Shown here: in pieces, positions 46,087 to 58,900 of the stretch
Position numbering within the stretch: position 1 is the first letter of the stretch
Layout of the letters: each line of letters begins with the position of its first letter
NCBI GenBank assembly: GCA_029449235.1
Contig: JANATG010000006.1
Coordinates: forward strand, 124,001-188,000
Reading direction: 5' to 3'
Source of the DNA: Linnemannia schmuckeri
Taxonomy: Eukaryota; Mortierellomycota; Mortierellomycetes; Mortierellales; Mortierellaceae
DNA length: 64,000 nt
Program-made: the position numbers and the translations under genes
The notes under the pieces: generated by a model
Database searches by the model: none
The model's input: only the letters and a program-made list of their open reading frames with translations
What the model was told of the DNA's origin: nothing

Positions 46087-48520
46087 TTATGTGTACGAGT
46101 ACTGGGGTCCACCGCCACCCTCTGGCACGGTCCAGTCAATGTTCTGGCTAGGATCCTTGATATCACAGGTCTTGCAGTGAATGCAGTTCTGAGAGTTGAT
46201 CTGGAGACGCTTGGTACCAGCGGGGCCAGACTCATCCTCAACAAACTCATAGACACCAGCAGGGCAGAAACGGCCCTCGGGACCGTCAAAGATCTTCAAG
46301 TTACGCTCGACGGGCACATCCTTATTTTTGAGACGCAAGTGAACGGGCTGGTTTTCGGCGTGGTTGGTACCTGTCCTCGAGACAGAGGTCAACAGATCAA
46401 AGGAAATAACGCCATCGGGCTTGGGGTAATCAATCTTCTGGGCGTTGGTGGCAACACGGAGGCGCTCGTGGTCGGGCGTGGTGTTGTGGAAGGTCCAGGG
46501 GGTCCTGCCCTTGAGGAGAATGGTATCGATACCAGAGTAGAGAACTCCTCCGAGGTTGCCAAGAGGGGTGTGGAAACTGGGTCTGCAGTTACGGATCTCG
46601 GTCAACTCCTTCCAAATCCAGCTGTCCTTGACCTTTTGCTCAAAGTCCTCCAAAACAATGGGCTTGTCCTCCTCATACTTGTCCGAAGTAATGGCGGCGT
46701 AGGCAGACTCAGCAGCGAGCATTCCAGACTTCATGGCGGTGTGGGTACCCTTGATCTTGATCAAGTTTAAGAATCCAGCGGTGCATCCAATCAAGGCTCC
46801 TCCGGGGAAGTACAGCTTGGGGATCGACTGAAGACCTCCCTCGTTAATGGCACGGGCACCATAGGACAGGCACTCGCCTCCCTCCAAAAGATCCTTGACG
46901 TAGGGGTGATGCTTCCAGCGCTGGAACTCCTTGTAAGGGTGGAGGTAAGGGTTCTCATAGTCGAGACCGATGACGAGACCCAGGCTAAGCATGTCTTCGC
47001 CCATGTGGTAAATAAACGCTCCTCCGTAGGTAGAGTTGTCGATGGGCCAGCCCATGGCGTGAACAACAGTTCCAGGCTTGGATTTTTTGGGGTCAATCTT
47101 CCAGACTTCCTTAAGACCGATACCATAGGTCTGGGGGTCGCACTCGTCACGAAGGTTGAACTTGCGGAAGAGCTGCTTGGTCAACGAGCCGTGGCATCCC
47201 TCGGCAAAGAGAGTGACCTTGGCGTGGAACTCCATGCCACGCTCAAACTCATCCTTGGGCTGGAAGTTCTTGTCCAGTCCGACATCGTTGGTTGCAATTC
47301 CCTTGACACTTCCGTCCTCGTTGTAAAGAATCTATAAGGTATGAATCGGAGAAAATAAAAACAGAGCAAGTGTGTGAGTAATGAGGACGGGTATTATTTT
47401 GATTTGAATTGGGGGAGTTGAAGCAGGTCTGACACAGGCGTGGGAAAAAAAAATAATGTCCTGAAATGGGTCACTCCATAATATCCCAATTGCCGATAAG
47501 CTGTTTTGCGTAATGTGTCGTGTGTTGTGCATGTTGTCGGGGGAAGAAGACTGTACCTCACTGGCGGCAAATCCGGGGAAGACCTCGACACCAGCCTCCT
47601 CGGCCTGTTCACCGAGCCACTTGACATAGTTGCTGAGTGAGACAATGTAGTTGCCTGTGTTGGTCATCTGGGGAGGATGAGGCAAAGGGATAGCATAGTT
47701 CTTGGTGAAAAACTTCATGTGGTCCTCCAACGCAGGCTGGTTCAACGGGGCCTATAAGTATAAGTGATGTAGAGTAGATATAAAGACGAATCGATATTAG
47801 TTTCCTTTCCTTACATGTTCCAGCGAGGCTCCGGCAAAAAGAACGGCCCTTGTAACAGGGTGAAGAAAGAGTTATAAAATACGATGAGCTGACGACAATA
47901 GTAATATGCCATTCTCACTTACGCCCTTCTCCTTCCAGTCGGGGATCAACTCGTTCAAGGCACGGGGCTCCAAGACGGCACCAGACAAAGTGTGGGCACC
48001 TATAAACAAAGGAGATGGCAAAGTAGAGTAAGGTTAGCGAATGCTCCCATAGATACCATTGTCGTACTTGACACCATCCACGAATAAGAAGAAAAAACAC
48101 ACCGATTTCACCGGCCTTCTCAACAAGGACGACGCGGAGCTCACGTCCGTCGGCGTTGGCGAGCTGCTTGAGCTTGATAGCAGCACTGAGCCCAGCAGGA
48201 CCACCACCGACGATGACAACGTCGGTCTCGTCAGCATAGCGCTCAGCCTTTGTGGGATCCTCGGACTCTTCCTCGGCCTCCTCGGCGTCATCCAGGCTGG
48301 GCAGGGAAGTCGAGAATGCACGGAGGGCAGTCTGGGAGGTGGTCTTGTTGAAGGCAGAAGTCTTTTGTGCGAGGAGGGCGCCTTGGCGACGAGCAGCAGT
48401 GGCAAGGGTAAGGAGGGGGCGTCTGGGAGCGACGTTAGTGGCGACTCTTGCGACGGATGCCCTTGGGAGGGCTGCGTTGATTGCACGGGCAGATCTGCCG
48501 AGATGTGACAGGGATGACAT
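46087..48520 (-). CDS. ETFDH: Electron transfer flavoprotein-ubiquinone oxidoreductase
   Basis: Exons 48520-48103, 47999-47923, 47751-47557 and 47331-46087 join in phase to give 644 residues, the usual ETF-QO size. An Arg/Ala/Ser-rich N-terminus (about 80 residues) looks like a mitochondrial targeting peptide. The FAD dinucleotide fold follows as VVIVGGGPAGLSAAIKL. The body carries the conserved FAEGCHGSLTKQL and PGGALIGCTAGFLN segments. The C-terminus has the 4Fe-4S ligands in INSQNCIHCKTCDIKDPSQ plus an upstream RFCPAGVYEF cysteine. The enzyme, on the inner mitochondrial membrane, passes electrons from ETF (fatty-acid and amino-acid oxidation) to ubiquinone. All cluster and flavin motifs are present, so it should be functional. 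The yeast counterpart is CIR2. Confidence 0.96.
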
Positions 48521-49004
48521 GGTTATGATTGGTTGTGGTTGATCCTGATCCTGATTGTCCGGTGAGCGAAAAGTATATGTGCAAGGTCGATGGATGAGAG
48601 TGAAGAGAAGGAAGGGAAAAAGGAAAGGAGAAGGAAGAGAAGTAGGAAGAGTGGAGAGAGAAGGGATGAAGAGCGATGGAGAAAGGAAAGGAAGAAAGGA
48701 AATAAAAAGAAAAGCTCCGGGGTGTTCAGAGAGTGGAGTAGAAAAAAAAGGAAAAGAGAAAGGACAAGGGAGCGCGCTTATGCTGTCCCCCGGACTCAAT
48801 TCCCTTTTGAGGAGTGACATCAAAGTTGGAGAGAGACAGGGGACAGAACAGAAGGACAACGCGGGGCAAGAAGGAAAGGGACGAGGACAGAGATGCGCAA
48901 CAAAAACACCGAGAAGAAAATCAAATCGCACATCTTACAACGGGCTTGTATTCAATTATCTCGTATTTTACTATCACAACCCTGTGTAATTGAACGTAAT
49001 ATAG

Positions 49005-49009
<5 letters not shown>

Positions 49010-49049
<40 letters not shown>

Positions 49050-49051
49050 TC
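49010..49051. repeat. TTTC microsatellite
   Basis: About ten copies of a TTTC (CTTT) unit precede CACAATGG in the upstream region of the ETF-QO gene. Confidence 0.9.
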
Positions 49052-49203
49052 ACAATGGCATGTGATAGAAACCCACGAATCAGACGATGACCTCTCTCAT
49101 CCATCATCCAGGCAGCTTTGTGCTTGCTCTTTCTTAGTCAACATTCAGACCGAAACAGAGCAAAAAATGCAAACCATGGATACAGGTTATGTACCTCCAC
49201 GCC

Positions 49204-49260
49204 CACACACAAACACACAAACACACAAACACACAAACAGTCCTCTCTCTCTCTCTCTTA
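49204..49260. repeat. ACACACAA repeat followed by CT repeat
   Basis: Direct copies of an ACACACAA-type 8-base unit are followed by a short CT dinucleotide run. Confidence 0.8.
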
Positions 49261-50346
49261 AGATCAGCAATCTTGTTCTCCCGCTCCAACAGCCTTTGAT
49301 ATATGTAGCTATATATGAAGTGCAGCTTGTCGGGCGTGGGCGTGTGTCATCGCCATACACCTTTTTTTTTCTTGCGTTTTTTTAGTCCATATTCTTTTGC
49401 TTTCATTTTTTATCGTCTCTCACCTTCATCTCACATTCTTTTACAACTGGTAATGAGCTTCGATCGGTCGAAGGGTAAGTGGATTGCTAAGAGCATCACA
49501 ACAAACAAGGAGGGGATTTCATGTGTGCAAAGTTTCTCGAGACTGTTTTAGATACTGCATAGGTAAAAGTGAGATCTTTGGATGGCGATGGAATAATGCC
49601 ATAGGTCCTGGCACTATTATAGAAGCGATACCTGGTCCGATGAGCGGGCAATAACATCCTCGTGTGACACAACCGTGTAAGGGGGGGGGGGGAATGGTTT
49701 GGATGGCTATCACAGAGATACTTTCTTTTTCAACGTAATCCGAGGATGACCGAGTCACATTAGAGAATAGCGGTATTGCTGAGGACCGATATCGTGGGTT
49801 GCCTAAGCCCTTGTTTATTTTATGAATGAGAAGGCTGGTGCATCGCGACTTGAAGCCCGATAGCGTGTTTTTGATGCCCAGGATCTTTACTCGTGTATAT
49901 CTTGTTCAGACAACAAATTTTGCACGAATGAAAAAAATATTGTACAACATCGCATAAATTCCATTTCGCCCAACCGCGTTCTTTGCAAGCTTTACTTTGT
50001 TTCAAATCTGCGAGGAGGGTAAGTACGATGTTCGTTGCCATCCTTAATCAGGTTCAATACGCTCGACATTAGAAAAGAGAAAATAACCTCAAGGAAGATA
50101 GTCGAAGGCCGTTTCTTCATTTTTATTTTTTTTTTCATGGTCGTCGATTTTCGTGAAAACATTTTTAGCTACATCTCATGGCCCACTAGTGAAGATCCAC
50201 TGGAATGCTGATGTTTGCTTAAAGAAAGTAGATAATCTCCTTCAACGATTCCCAGTTGTCTTTCTCCGAGTCTGCCTTTTGCTTTAACCACTGCCAGTTC
50301 TGAGCGATAGTTTATGGCTGATATGAGAGCGCGCGCGCTTTTTCTG

Positions 50347-50385
<39 letters not shown>

Positions 50386-50742
50386 TGTCATTTGAGGGAC
50401 GAGAGCGACACAGGCTGAGTATAGAGTAAGGTTAAAAAATAGAAAAGCACATACCAATATGGAGTTCGCTATGTGATCTTTTCCCCTTTGGTTATACGTC
50501 AATCTGTTGGTGTCAATGGAGGAAACCCTGTCTGTAATGTGCTGGCCGCATTATTACACTCTCCCTTTTAAACGTTTGTTCACAATCCTTTTTTTCTCCT
50601 GTCTTTCCAGTTTTTAGCGACTTGACAAGGGTTTTTACAATTGCGTCAAGTACTACGATGGTAATGTCGCCTATGGTGAACCTTGACGCGACAAGAATTC
50701 TTTTTGTTCACACGATAGCAGGTAACGATAGAACGGTCCTTT

Positions 50743-50776
<34 letters not shown>

Positions 50777-51225
50777 GTTGAACGATGCTGGAATTTCACA
50801 TGGACTCTGGAGTACAGTTTTTGACCTTTCTTGCTGGTAGCTTGACGACGACAGATCGTTCAAGAAATGTAGGCAGTACGAGCTCCATTTGATTCAGTTC
50901 TTGCATGCCCAACACTATCTCCATATCATTAATAGCAAGCTTTTTTGGAGAATGATATATGAGGACACGATATTGTGTGGTCATGAGTGTTAAATTTCTG
51001 TCAGTCTTGAGTCTGCTGACCTTTCTCTTTCCCACCGACGTGTATAGGATATTTTTTCATTCATAACAGTTCATCGGATTGAAAGATACCTCGACCAAAT
51101 GACCTTTGACGAGCCAAGGCATTCTATTCGACGACTTCGAGTCATATCATCGAAATATTCAACGCGATTTGATTGCAGTGGCTGTGTCGAAGGCAAGGAG
51201 GGCTTCGCTCAGTAAGTTAAAAAGG

Positions 51226-51263
<38 letters not shown>

Positions 51264-52300
51264 AGAGTTTGATACTTTTGGAATTTGATGGGTCTTTTCC
51301 TTATTGTTTCTTACTTGATCTGTTTAAAAACAGTGATCATGCAGGAGGGGAGCGAATACAAGGGTATATTGCGGCCATTATCATCCAAGGACTTTTTTGA
51401 AATACAATACTGTTTTTGACTTGTTCACTCGATAGCCTTAAAGCTCGAAGTAGCCGATGGAGAGTGTAGAACAATGCCTTTGTCTTTCAGTTGCTATTTT
51501 TATTCCAGTACAGATGGTTATCGGATCTAGTCGTCCTTACCTGTTTCTTTTTTTTAAGTCTTTTTTCAAGAATAAATTACCCTGAACAATACACATGCTT
51601 TTTTCGACTCTCTCTCTTTTTCTATTAGATTGGTATCAGAAGTGTCTAACGAATGAAGGCTGAAAGAAATTAGCTCGATATTTGTTCAAGTAATTTGCAT
51701 CTCTCATCTGTTTTGTAGTGTAAAACTCTTTCATACAACCCATCCTATTTTTATGTGGTCTGCTCAAGATACAGTCTTTTGTGCAGTGGGAGGTGAGCGA
51801 TGCGGTAGCATGTGGATGGGCGAAGGAAAGAACAAAAAAAAAAAAAAAAAAAAAAAGCGCGACCGCGCGAACTAAATACATGCCTTGGACAAATCTAAAC
51901 GAACAAGCTTTCCTTCGAGATCGAAAAGAGGTGACAACCATGAACCATCCCTCATTCAAGGTACGATTCCAATGCCTAAGAAGGAACAACAAGCATGCAA
52001 AAAAGAGAGTGGCATTTTGTTAAAAAACGCGTCGCGTTTATATACCATCAGCTCTGACTGTCTCGCAGAATACTATGTTTCTCTTTCGTTTTATTCAAAA
52101 TGAGCTACAGGATTGTTAGTGTTTTGTTGATATTGAGCATCAAAGGGCCACAAGTCAGGGCTGACCGCTTGGGCTGGACTGGGGGAGGATTTAGATGTTA
52201 GTTGAAGGAAAGTGGCGATAAAAAAGTAGCAGGATATGAGATGAAGGGTGTGTGAAAAAAAAAGACGAAGAAAAATCAAAATAACTAAAGAACGACGGAC

Positions 52301-55300
52301 TTAGATGTCATGGATCCCGGAAGAGTTGTGAAGCCCATTCGTCGAAGACGTCATGGCCCGACGATCTAATTCTCGCCGGACATGGCTCATGCCCATCTCA
52401 TCCCCCAAAGTCATCGACCCCGCCTCCCCCGATGACTTTCTACTACCGCCACCGTTATTAATATACGCAGCCAAATTACTATTGCTGCCCTCTCTCGACA
52501 AGTAACTTCCTAGCGTTCCTCCACCACCTCCATTCCCAGACACGAATCTTGTATGTCGTCCTCCAAACTGACTCGTTGCTGTCGTCACCCCTGAAGAAGG
52601 TCCGCGATGACTTCCCACTGTAGGACGCGTCCGGCTCCGATGTTGTTGCAACGTAGGACCAGAGAAGCGGCGTCTGCTCCTGTTCCACTGTCTCGACCGC
52701 GAAAAGATGGGCTTGAGATACCGATCATCGAACGACAAGAACCAGTGTGTGTCGTCTGGGTGGTTGGCAGATGCAACCGGAAGAGGTAGAATAGTGTTGT
52801 CGCGGTATCGTCCTCCTGCTGATCCATTCGACGACCCCGATCCGCCTGATCCACCTGAATCTCCTGACCCAGCAGATCCACCGACATAGTCATCATCCGA
52901 TGGCCTCGACTGAAGAGACAGTTCTGAATTGGAATAAGATGGCTGGAGATAAAGCGCCTGATTCTCAGTTCCGCGTCCGTACATGTCTTCAGACAGATAC
53001 ATTTCTCGCTCGCGGTCGTAGTCCTCGTATCCATCCTCTTCGTCACTCTCGCCCTCAGAATCGACACATCCAATCTTGACGCCCAAAATCGCCAACATCC
53101 TGGCCGTAGTACCTCCAAAGACAATAACCGAAAGCACAACAACGACCAAGATGGTCGTCTTCAACGCGGCCGCCTCACTCACACCATCCAATCCTGCAGC
53201 CAACGCAAAGGCGACGGCTCCACGGAGTCCAGCCCAGAACAACATGACCTGATGAGGACGAGAGAGTGTATCTGAACGCTTAAGGACATAGACCGAAACC
53301 ATATTGATCAAAGACGACAGAGGGAATACGGCCGAGTATCTCGAAATACAAATGAAGATCTAGACAGGCCAGTTCAAAAAGGGTGTGAGGGCGTACTGGA
53401 GTTAGTTGATGGTCAAGAATCACACGATCATCGCTCACAATTAAAAAAGAGCAGCTAAACATCTGCAGTGAGCATATTTCTCGTTCTTTTCTGTGGAACC
53501 ATACAACGACGTTGATGGTGATACAGCAATGGTAACTTACAAAGGTAAACATAATAAAAAGCGGCTTATAGTCCAGATCCGTCTCAGTGAACAGCGTCAG
53601 GCCAAGGTAGATAAAGATAAAGTTCTCCGACAGCTGCGCAAGAACTTGGAACAAGGACTTTGTCGTCCTCTTGGATCGACTTGACATGCTCTCGTATGCA
53701 TAGTGCTTCAGTGTAATACCGCAGAACAGCAACGATACAATTCCTATGTGATAAATATCCACGCAATTGGCGAGTGTTAACTCGTGTTCTTTGGCGGTTG
53801 ATGATTTTTTTGGCTAGGGCTTGGCTTTACAACGTGGCGCTGTCTGCATTCTTTCGAAGCCACATATTTTTTCTAATAGTTGCATATTCGAACAGCGCAC
53901 ATACGAATCGTCCTGCATTTGCTATCCTGTCGTTCCTGAGTACATCGTTGGACCTGCACCAAAAATGCCAAGAATTCACCCTCATACATATCCTGATCCA
54001 CAGATATCCTGTCTTGCCCGTTCGCTTTCTACATCATGATCCTCTTCTCACTTTTTTTTTTAAAAAAAAGTTACGTACCAGAGAGATGAACACTGTTGGA
54101 GAAAAAGTAGGAGGCATAGGCCATGAGGGCAATGAGACACGACTCCAGTCCAGGGTAGAGATGGATGTTGGTTCTCTTTAGCGCCAATGCCGCAATCAGT
54201 CCAATAATGGCTCCGATGGTCAACGAGATAAAGAACACAAAGAAGAAAGTCGACACTCCATGCAGCACGTTTCCCAGATGAAATTCCTGTCCTCTGTACT
54301 TCTTGAGTGTCCTATGTTGTATGGTTATCAAAAGGTGGGGCACTGTGTCAGTATACTGAACATCAAGGGACCATCATCGGTGTCTCCTTACTCCATGCAT
54401 GTGCCCTGAATATTCCGTTCAAGAACATCCAACAATTGGTGGTTAGACCTCCTCCCTTCCTTCTCCTCTTCTCACTCTCTACCTCTAATGATTCCCACTT
54501 ACTCAAACATGACAATCGAGACGGCATCGTTCAGGATACTCTCCCCAAAGATAACAGAGTACAGCTTAGGATCGACTTTGAGCTGGTTAAAGATTGCAAG
54601 AATCGTCACAGGATCTGTCGCCGACAAGACAGACCCAAAAATCATCGAATCCAGAAAGCTCAATTGCAACGACTCTAATCCTGTCAGTGATAGCAAGTAT
54701 ACCAGGATTCTACATGAGGGGTGTGTGGTGCGGGCAAGAGGACGTTAGTGAGAAAGAGGGAAGGACAAAGTGAGTGTTAATGGTGCTAGTCGGTAATTTT
54801 CGTTTGCATGACGAATTGGTTGGGTGTTCTTTCTTGACACAGCCCTTCCCGAACAAATACTAGTAAACGAGCAAGGACAGTAAAGAACAACAAGCCAAAG
54901 AAAAAGAAAAAGCACATCATGGACAACTTACCCAACAACGAGCGCAGAGATAAAAGTGCCGACAAAAGCAAACGTCAGAATACTGCCCAAGTTCCGAAAG
55001 AACCTCGCCTGTTTCATCTCATACCCAGAGTTCAAGATGATGGGCGGCAACAACAGGTTGAAGAAATACGTATGTTTAAACGTCACCATGTCCTGGACCA
55101 TCCTGCCTGGTGCAACACGGATAATGAACCCGACGAGCATGCCGGTCATAATCGAGATGACGGTCTCGTGGATGGCGGTAATCTTGCGGACCTGGAGGTA
55201 GTAGGAAGTCCACATGGCTCCGATCAGCAGGACAGTGAGGATGAGGAGTGCCCAGGAGGAATACAGCTCTTCCACCTCGGCGGGCGGTGCACTGTTGTCC

Positions 55301-55302
55301 AT
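52301..55302 (-). CDS. NHX1: Endosomal Na+/H+ exchanger, Nhx1/NHE6-9 type
   Basis: Exons 55302-54932, 54709-54503, 54311-54079, 53743-53541 and 53359-52301 join in phase to give 690 residues. About twelve hydrophobic segments cover residues 15-430. The CPA1 family motifs are present: YFFNLLLPPIILNSGYEM, SATDPVTILAIFNQLKVDPKLY, FGESILNDAVSIVMFE and IVSLLFCGITLKHYAYE, close to yeast Nhx1 and animal NHE6/9. Such exchangers sit in late endosomes or prevacuolar membranes and swap lumenal H+ for Na+ or K+, setting pH for vesicle traffic. The C-terminal about 260 residues are hydrophilic, acidic, then Ser/Gly-rich. The gene is expected to be driven from the 55.3-55.9 kb spacer. Confidence 0.94.
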
Positions 55303-55912
55303 TGTAAGGTTGCCGTCTCTTCTTTTGAGAGGGGAAAGGGGAGAGTGGTGTCCTTGTGTGTTGTTTGTTGTGTGCGTGATATGTATGGTCGGTGTGGAGT
55401 GTGAGGGTCGTGAAGTATGAAGGGTGCAGGGTTCAGGGCTGTAGCTGATGCTGAGAAGGGGTATATAAGCGGTGCTCTAGGGGTGTGTGTGTGTGTATGT
55501 GTCCTATGCCAGTGAGTCCTGTGTCCTGCGATAGTCGTGATAGTGACGAAGAGAAAGGCGAGAGAGCAGGATGATGGGAGAGTGAAGAGGAAGAATGAAA
55601 GGAACAAACGGAAGAAGAAGAACGAATGCAAACCAACCAAGTCAACCAACCAACCAACCAAGGGGAATAAAAATGCTGTAATGAAAAGAGATTTTGGATT
55701 TTATTTTTGGAGACCCGTCAAAAACAACATAAAAGGCCTCTACCGGCAATTGCGCCTGCACCATGTACCGTGTACCGTACATTCTTAGCCACCCAATCAA
55801 CCTGCGCACCCACATCCTTCCTTGCGAGCCTCCACCCACTCGCTGACACGCTGACACGACTACGTATCATCAACCTAACAGGGTGACAAAGGAGTACCTC
55901 CCTCCGCTTGCT
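55303..55912 (-). promoter_or_regulatory. NHX1 upstream region and NRD1-like 3' region
   Basis: The 610-base spacer contains a GT/CA-rich segment near 55480-55500 and a purine-rich stretch near 55530-55640 (pyrimidine-rich on the coding strand), as in other promoters here. A small CCAA repeat lies at about 55635-55660. No gene is seen. Confidence 0.4.
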
Positions 55913-58900
55913 TCACTCCCAGCGCGACTTCTTGTTGCGTCGAGTGTCGTCGCCCTGCCCTGTAGCTGCTCCTCCTGATACTGCTGCTGCTGTTGGCCCA
56001 CTATCTCCCCCCCCAAAGTCTCGCTTGACAGTCGCAGCTCCTGCTACCGAGACTTGAGGCCGATGCGGGAGTGGGTGTACCCTAGGTTGCGGTGTCGGTG
56101 GTAGTTGATGCTGAAGCTGATGTTGGTGCTGATGCTGCGAAGACGATGGACCATTAGCACCCATGGGCACCTGCGGAGGTGGTGGCAGGATATGGATTCC
56201 TCCACGACCACGACCACGACCAACACCAAAATCATCATGATCCATCTCTCCTCCCCGACCACGACCACGCCCACGTCCCCGTCCACCACCTCCTAAACCA
56301 CCAGCATGATGTCCTCCTCCACCACCACTACCACCCAATCCACCCCGTCTCGGCAAAGCCTCGCGTCCATCCCTCCCAACAGGCTCAATATTGGGTTCCA
56401 TCACCGAAACACCACCCCGAATAACTTCCCCAGGTCCAAACCCACCCACAACACTATTCGCCAACCACCTCCGGTCAGTATCCGTCAATCTCTCAAGGGG
56501 AATCACGCCCGTACCCGTGGTATAGTCAAAACAATCCCTCGGTCCGAACCCGCAGCCCCAATTGACCTTCATGATATCGCCCTGGACGAGTGTGCCTCCG
56601 AGTTCAGCCTTGCATCGCTCTGCATCTGTCCGATCGGTCATTTTGATAAATGCATTGAACTTGGCCTGGTTTATCATTAAGGTCGCAATCTTGCCCAATG
56701 GTGCAAAGATCCCTTCCAGTTCTTGTTCAGACATTGATGGAATGAATGATCCTCCCACCCACAGCGTCCTGCTTATCACTGTTTAAAGCAAAAATACAAT
56801 AGAAAAATGGCATGTTAGTATTCCAGGATACACACCACAGAAAATAAGCAACTGACCAGAAAAAAGCATAAAAAGAAGCAAGTGACCATTCAAAAAAAGA
56901 ACATGAGAGTTACCTCGAATTTGATCAGGACCGATTGAGGGATCATCTTTGACGCCATAGCCCTGTCCATGTCCAGCCGGGGGACCATTAGGACCATGAC
57001 GATGGTGGCTGTTATTACCTTTCTCCTCCATACCACCGCGACGAGGAAGAGAATATCCGCCCTGACTGCCATTCACTCCTGCCCCTGGTCGACTTTGACT
57101 ACCATTGCTATGAATAGAATTAGCACTGCCAGGAGGCACAGGCCCAAGTCCTGAAAAAGGGAAAGGTCCTGACGGCTGTGATCTTCCCTGTCCTCCATTC
57201 TCACCCCTCGTTCCTGGCCCTGTTTGTTGTAGTTGGTGTGGCGCTGCTCCTTCCTTCTGCTGAATGCCATTCATAAACGACGCCAGTTGCGCCATCGCAT
57301 GTCCATCCAATCCCGCTGCACCACCAGACTTGTTCACTCCTCCCATGTTACCTTTAGCTCCGACGTCACCTGGGACCGCATTTCTCATCAGCATCGCTGC
57401 TCCCTGTCCGTCCAGCAATGAGCCCAGGTGCAACGGTCCCTGACCCTGAAAGAGTGACTGTGCTTGGAACGGAGGCTGTGCTGTTCCACCCAGTGACTGT
57501 GTGCCCATCATCCCCAAACGAGGGTTCGCTCTGGGATCCACTGGCATCGGCTGCTGTTGCTGTTGTGACGCCCGTGGGTCGGCTGGTGCAGCACGAGGGT
57601 CCCGCGGCATCCCTCCTGGGGCACCATTTGGCATAGTACCAATAGATACACCACCCGAGAACCCAGGAAGCGACGAGGACATGGCTCCTCTTCCTCCTGC
57701 CCGAGGATCAATGACAGAAGCCGACATAGCTGACATGACAGACGATGCTCCCGTAGTTGCTGCTGTTGTTGAGGGTGGTGGTAGTGGTGCAGTACTGCTG
57801 GTAACAACGCTATTATTATTTGGAGCAAAGCCCAAGTTCTGCTGCTGATTGCTATTCGATAACATCCCTTGAAGCTGCTGCAGCACCGGAGGCAGCGAAG
57901 AGGTTCCTTGAGCGGTAGTTCCATAATCGGGCATCAACATTGGCGCGGCAGCAGCTGCTGCACTTGGGTAGCCTGAGTAGTGGTGCCCTGGGACCGGGGG
58001 CATTGCGGAGACCGGCGCGGGTGCGGGTGCGGGAGCTGCAGCTCCTGCTGCTGCTGCCGCCTTGACTTGAGAAACGGTCGCCAGAAGGGTTTGCAGCGCA
58101 AGAGCAGATGATGGATCCGAAATGCCTGAAAGCAGCGGGTTCACTGGTGTGCTAGTTGATGTTGCAGTATATGTATTTCCCATTGGGTAATGGAGCGATG
58201 GTGTATAGGAAGGTCCGGTAGTGGTCGGTGATGTCGAAGGTTTTGAGTTACTGGAAGAAACTACCGATGCAGCTGGAGAGTTGGATGCGGCGAGGGAAGC
58301 GGCCAGTGATGTGATAAACGACGCCGCCTTGTCCGCCGATGACTCCTCCGGTACTTTCGCTAGAAGAAAGTGCATAGAAATGACACAGTTGCGGTACCAT
58401 TGTTTGTAAGTCGTCCATTATACTAGCAAGCAACAATCAAATGAATACATCACGCACTGCGTATGTCCAACGCTCCGTTGAAGAATAAAATATAAAGTAC
58501 CTGCTTCAGCCTCGGCCAGTGCTGCTGCTGCTGCTGCCTCTTGTTCCGCTGCTGCAGCTGCTCTCGAAATCTCGGTTTCCAGGAGCGGAAAGTATTTCTT
58601 CTTGATGTTCTCCGTCGTCTTTGCCGCAAACGTTCCTGAGCGCTCCCAAATTTCCACGACGCGCTTCACTTTTTCCTACGAAGTTCAGATAATTTATTGT
58701 GTGCGTGTTGCGAGAGAAAGGAGGGGGGACGCATTGGACAGAAGTACGTGTATGTCATCATGATAACAACACACAGCACAACACGTTCCACAGCGGTATG
58801 GAGGGAAAGGGGTGCAAGGGAAAGAGAAAAAATGTTTAAAGCAAAGAGTAAGCAAGCACATTCCACATCAAACAAAATCAAGTATACAAGAGTAGAGATG

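Larger units (their letters stand above)
48521..52300. other. Intergenic region rich in microsatellites and homopolymers
   Basis: No gene is supported in 3.8 kb. The first about 500 bases are purine-rich on the plus strand and form the likely ETF-QO promoter. They are followed by simple repeats at about 49010-49260. Four long homopolymers lie further on: T at about 50346-50383, A at about 50750-50775, A at about 51228-51260 and A at about 51835-51856. Open frames are short, and several run through these tracts. Confidence 0.5.

Noticed and set aside
47915..48931. 338-residue minus-strand frame extending upstream of ETF-QO
   Set aside because: The part upstream of the ATG at 48520 is a pyrimidine-tract translation, and it reads through the first intron at its 3' end.
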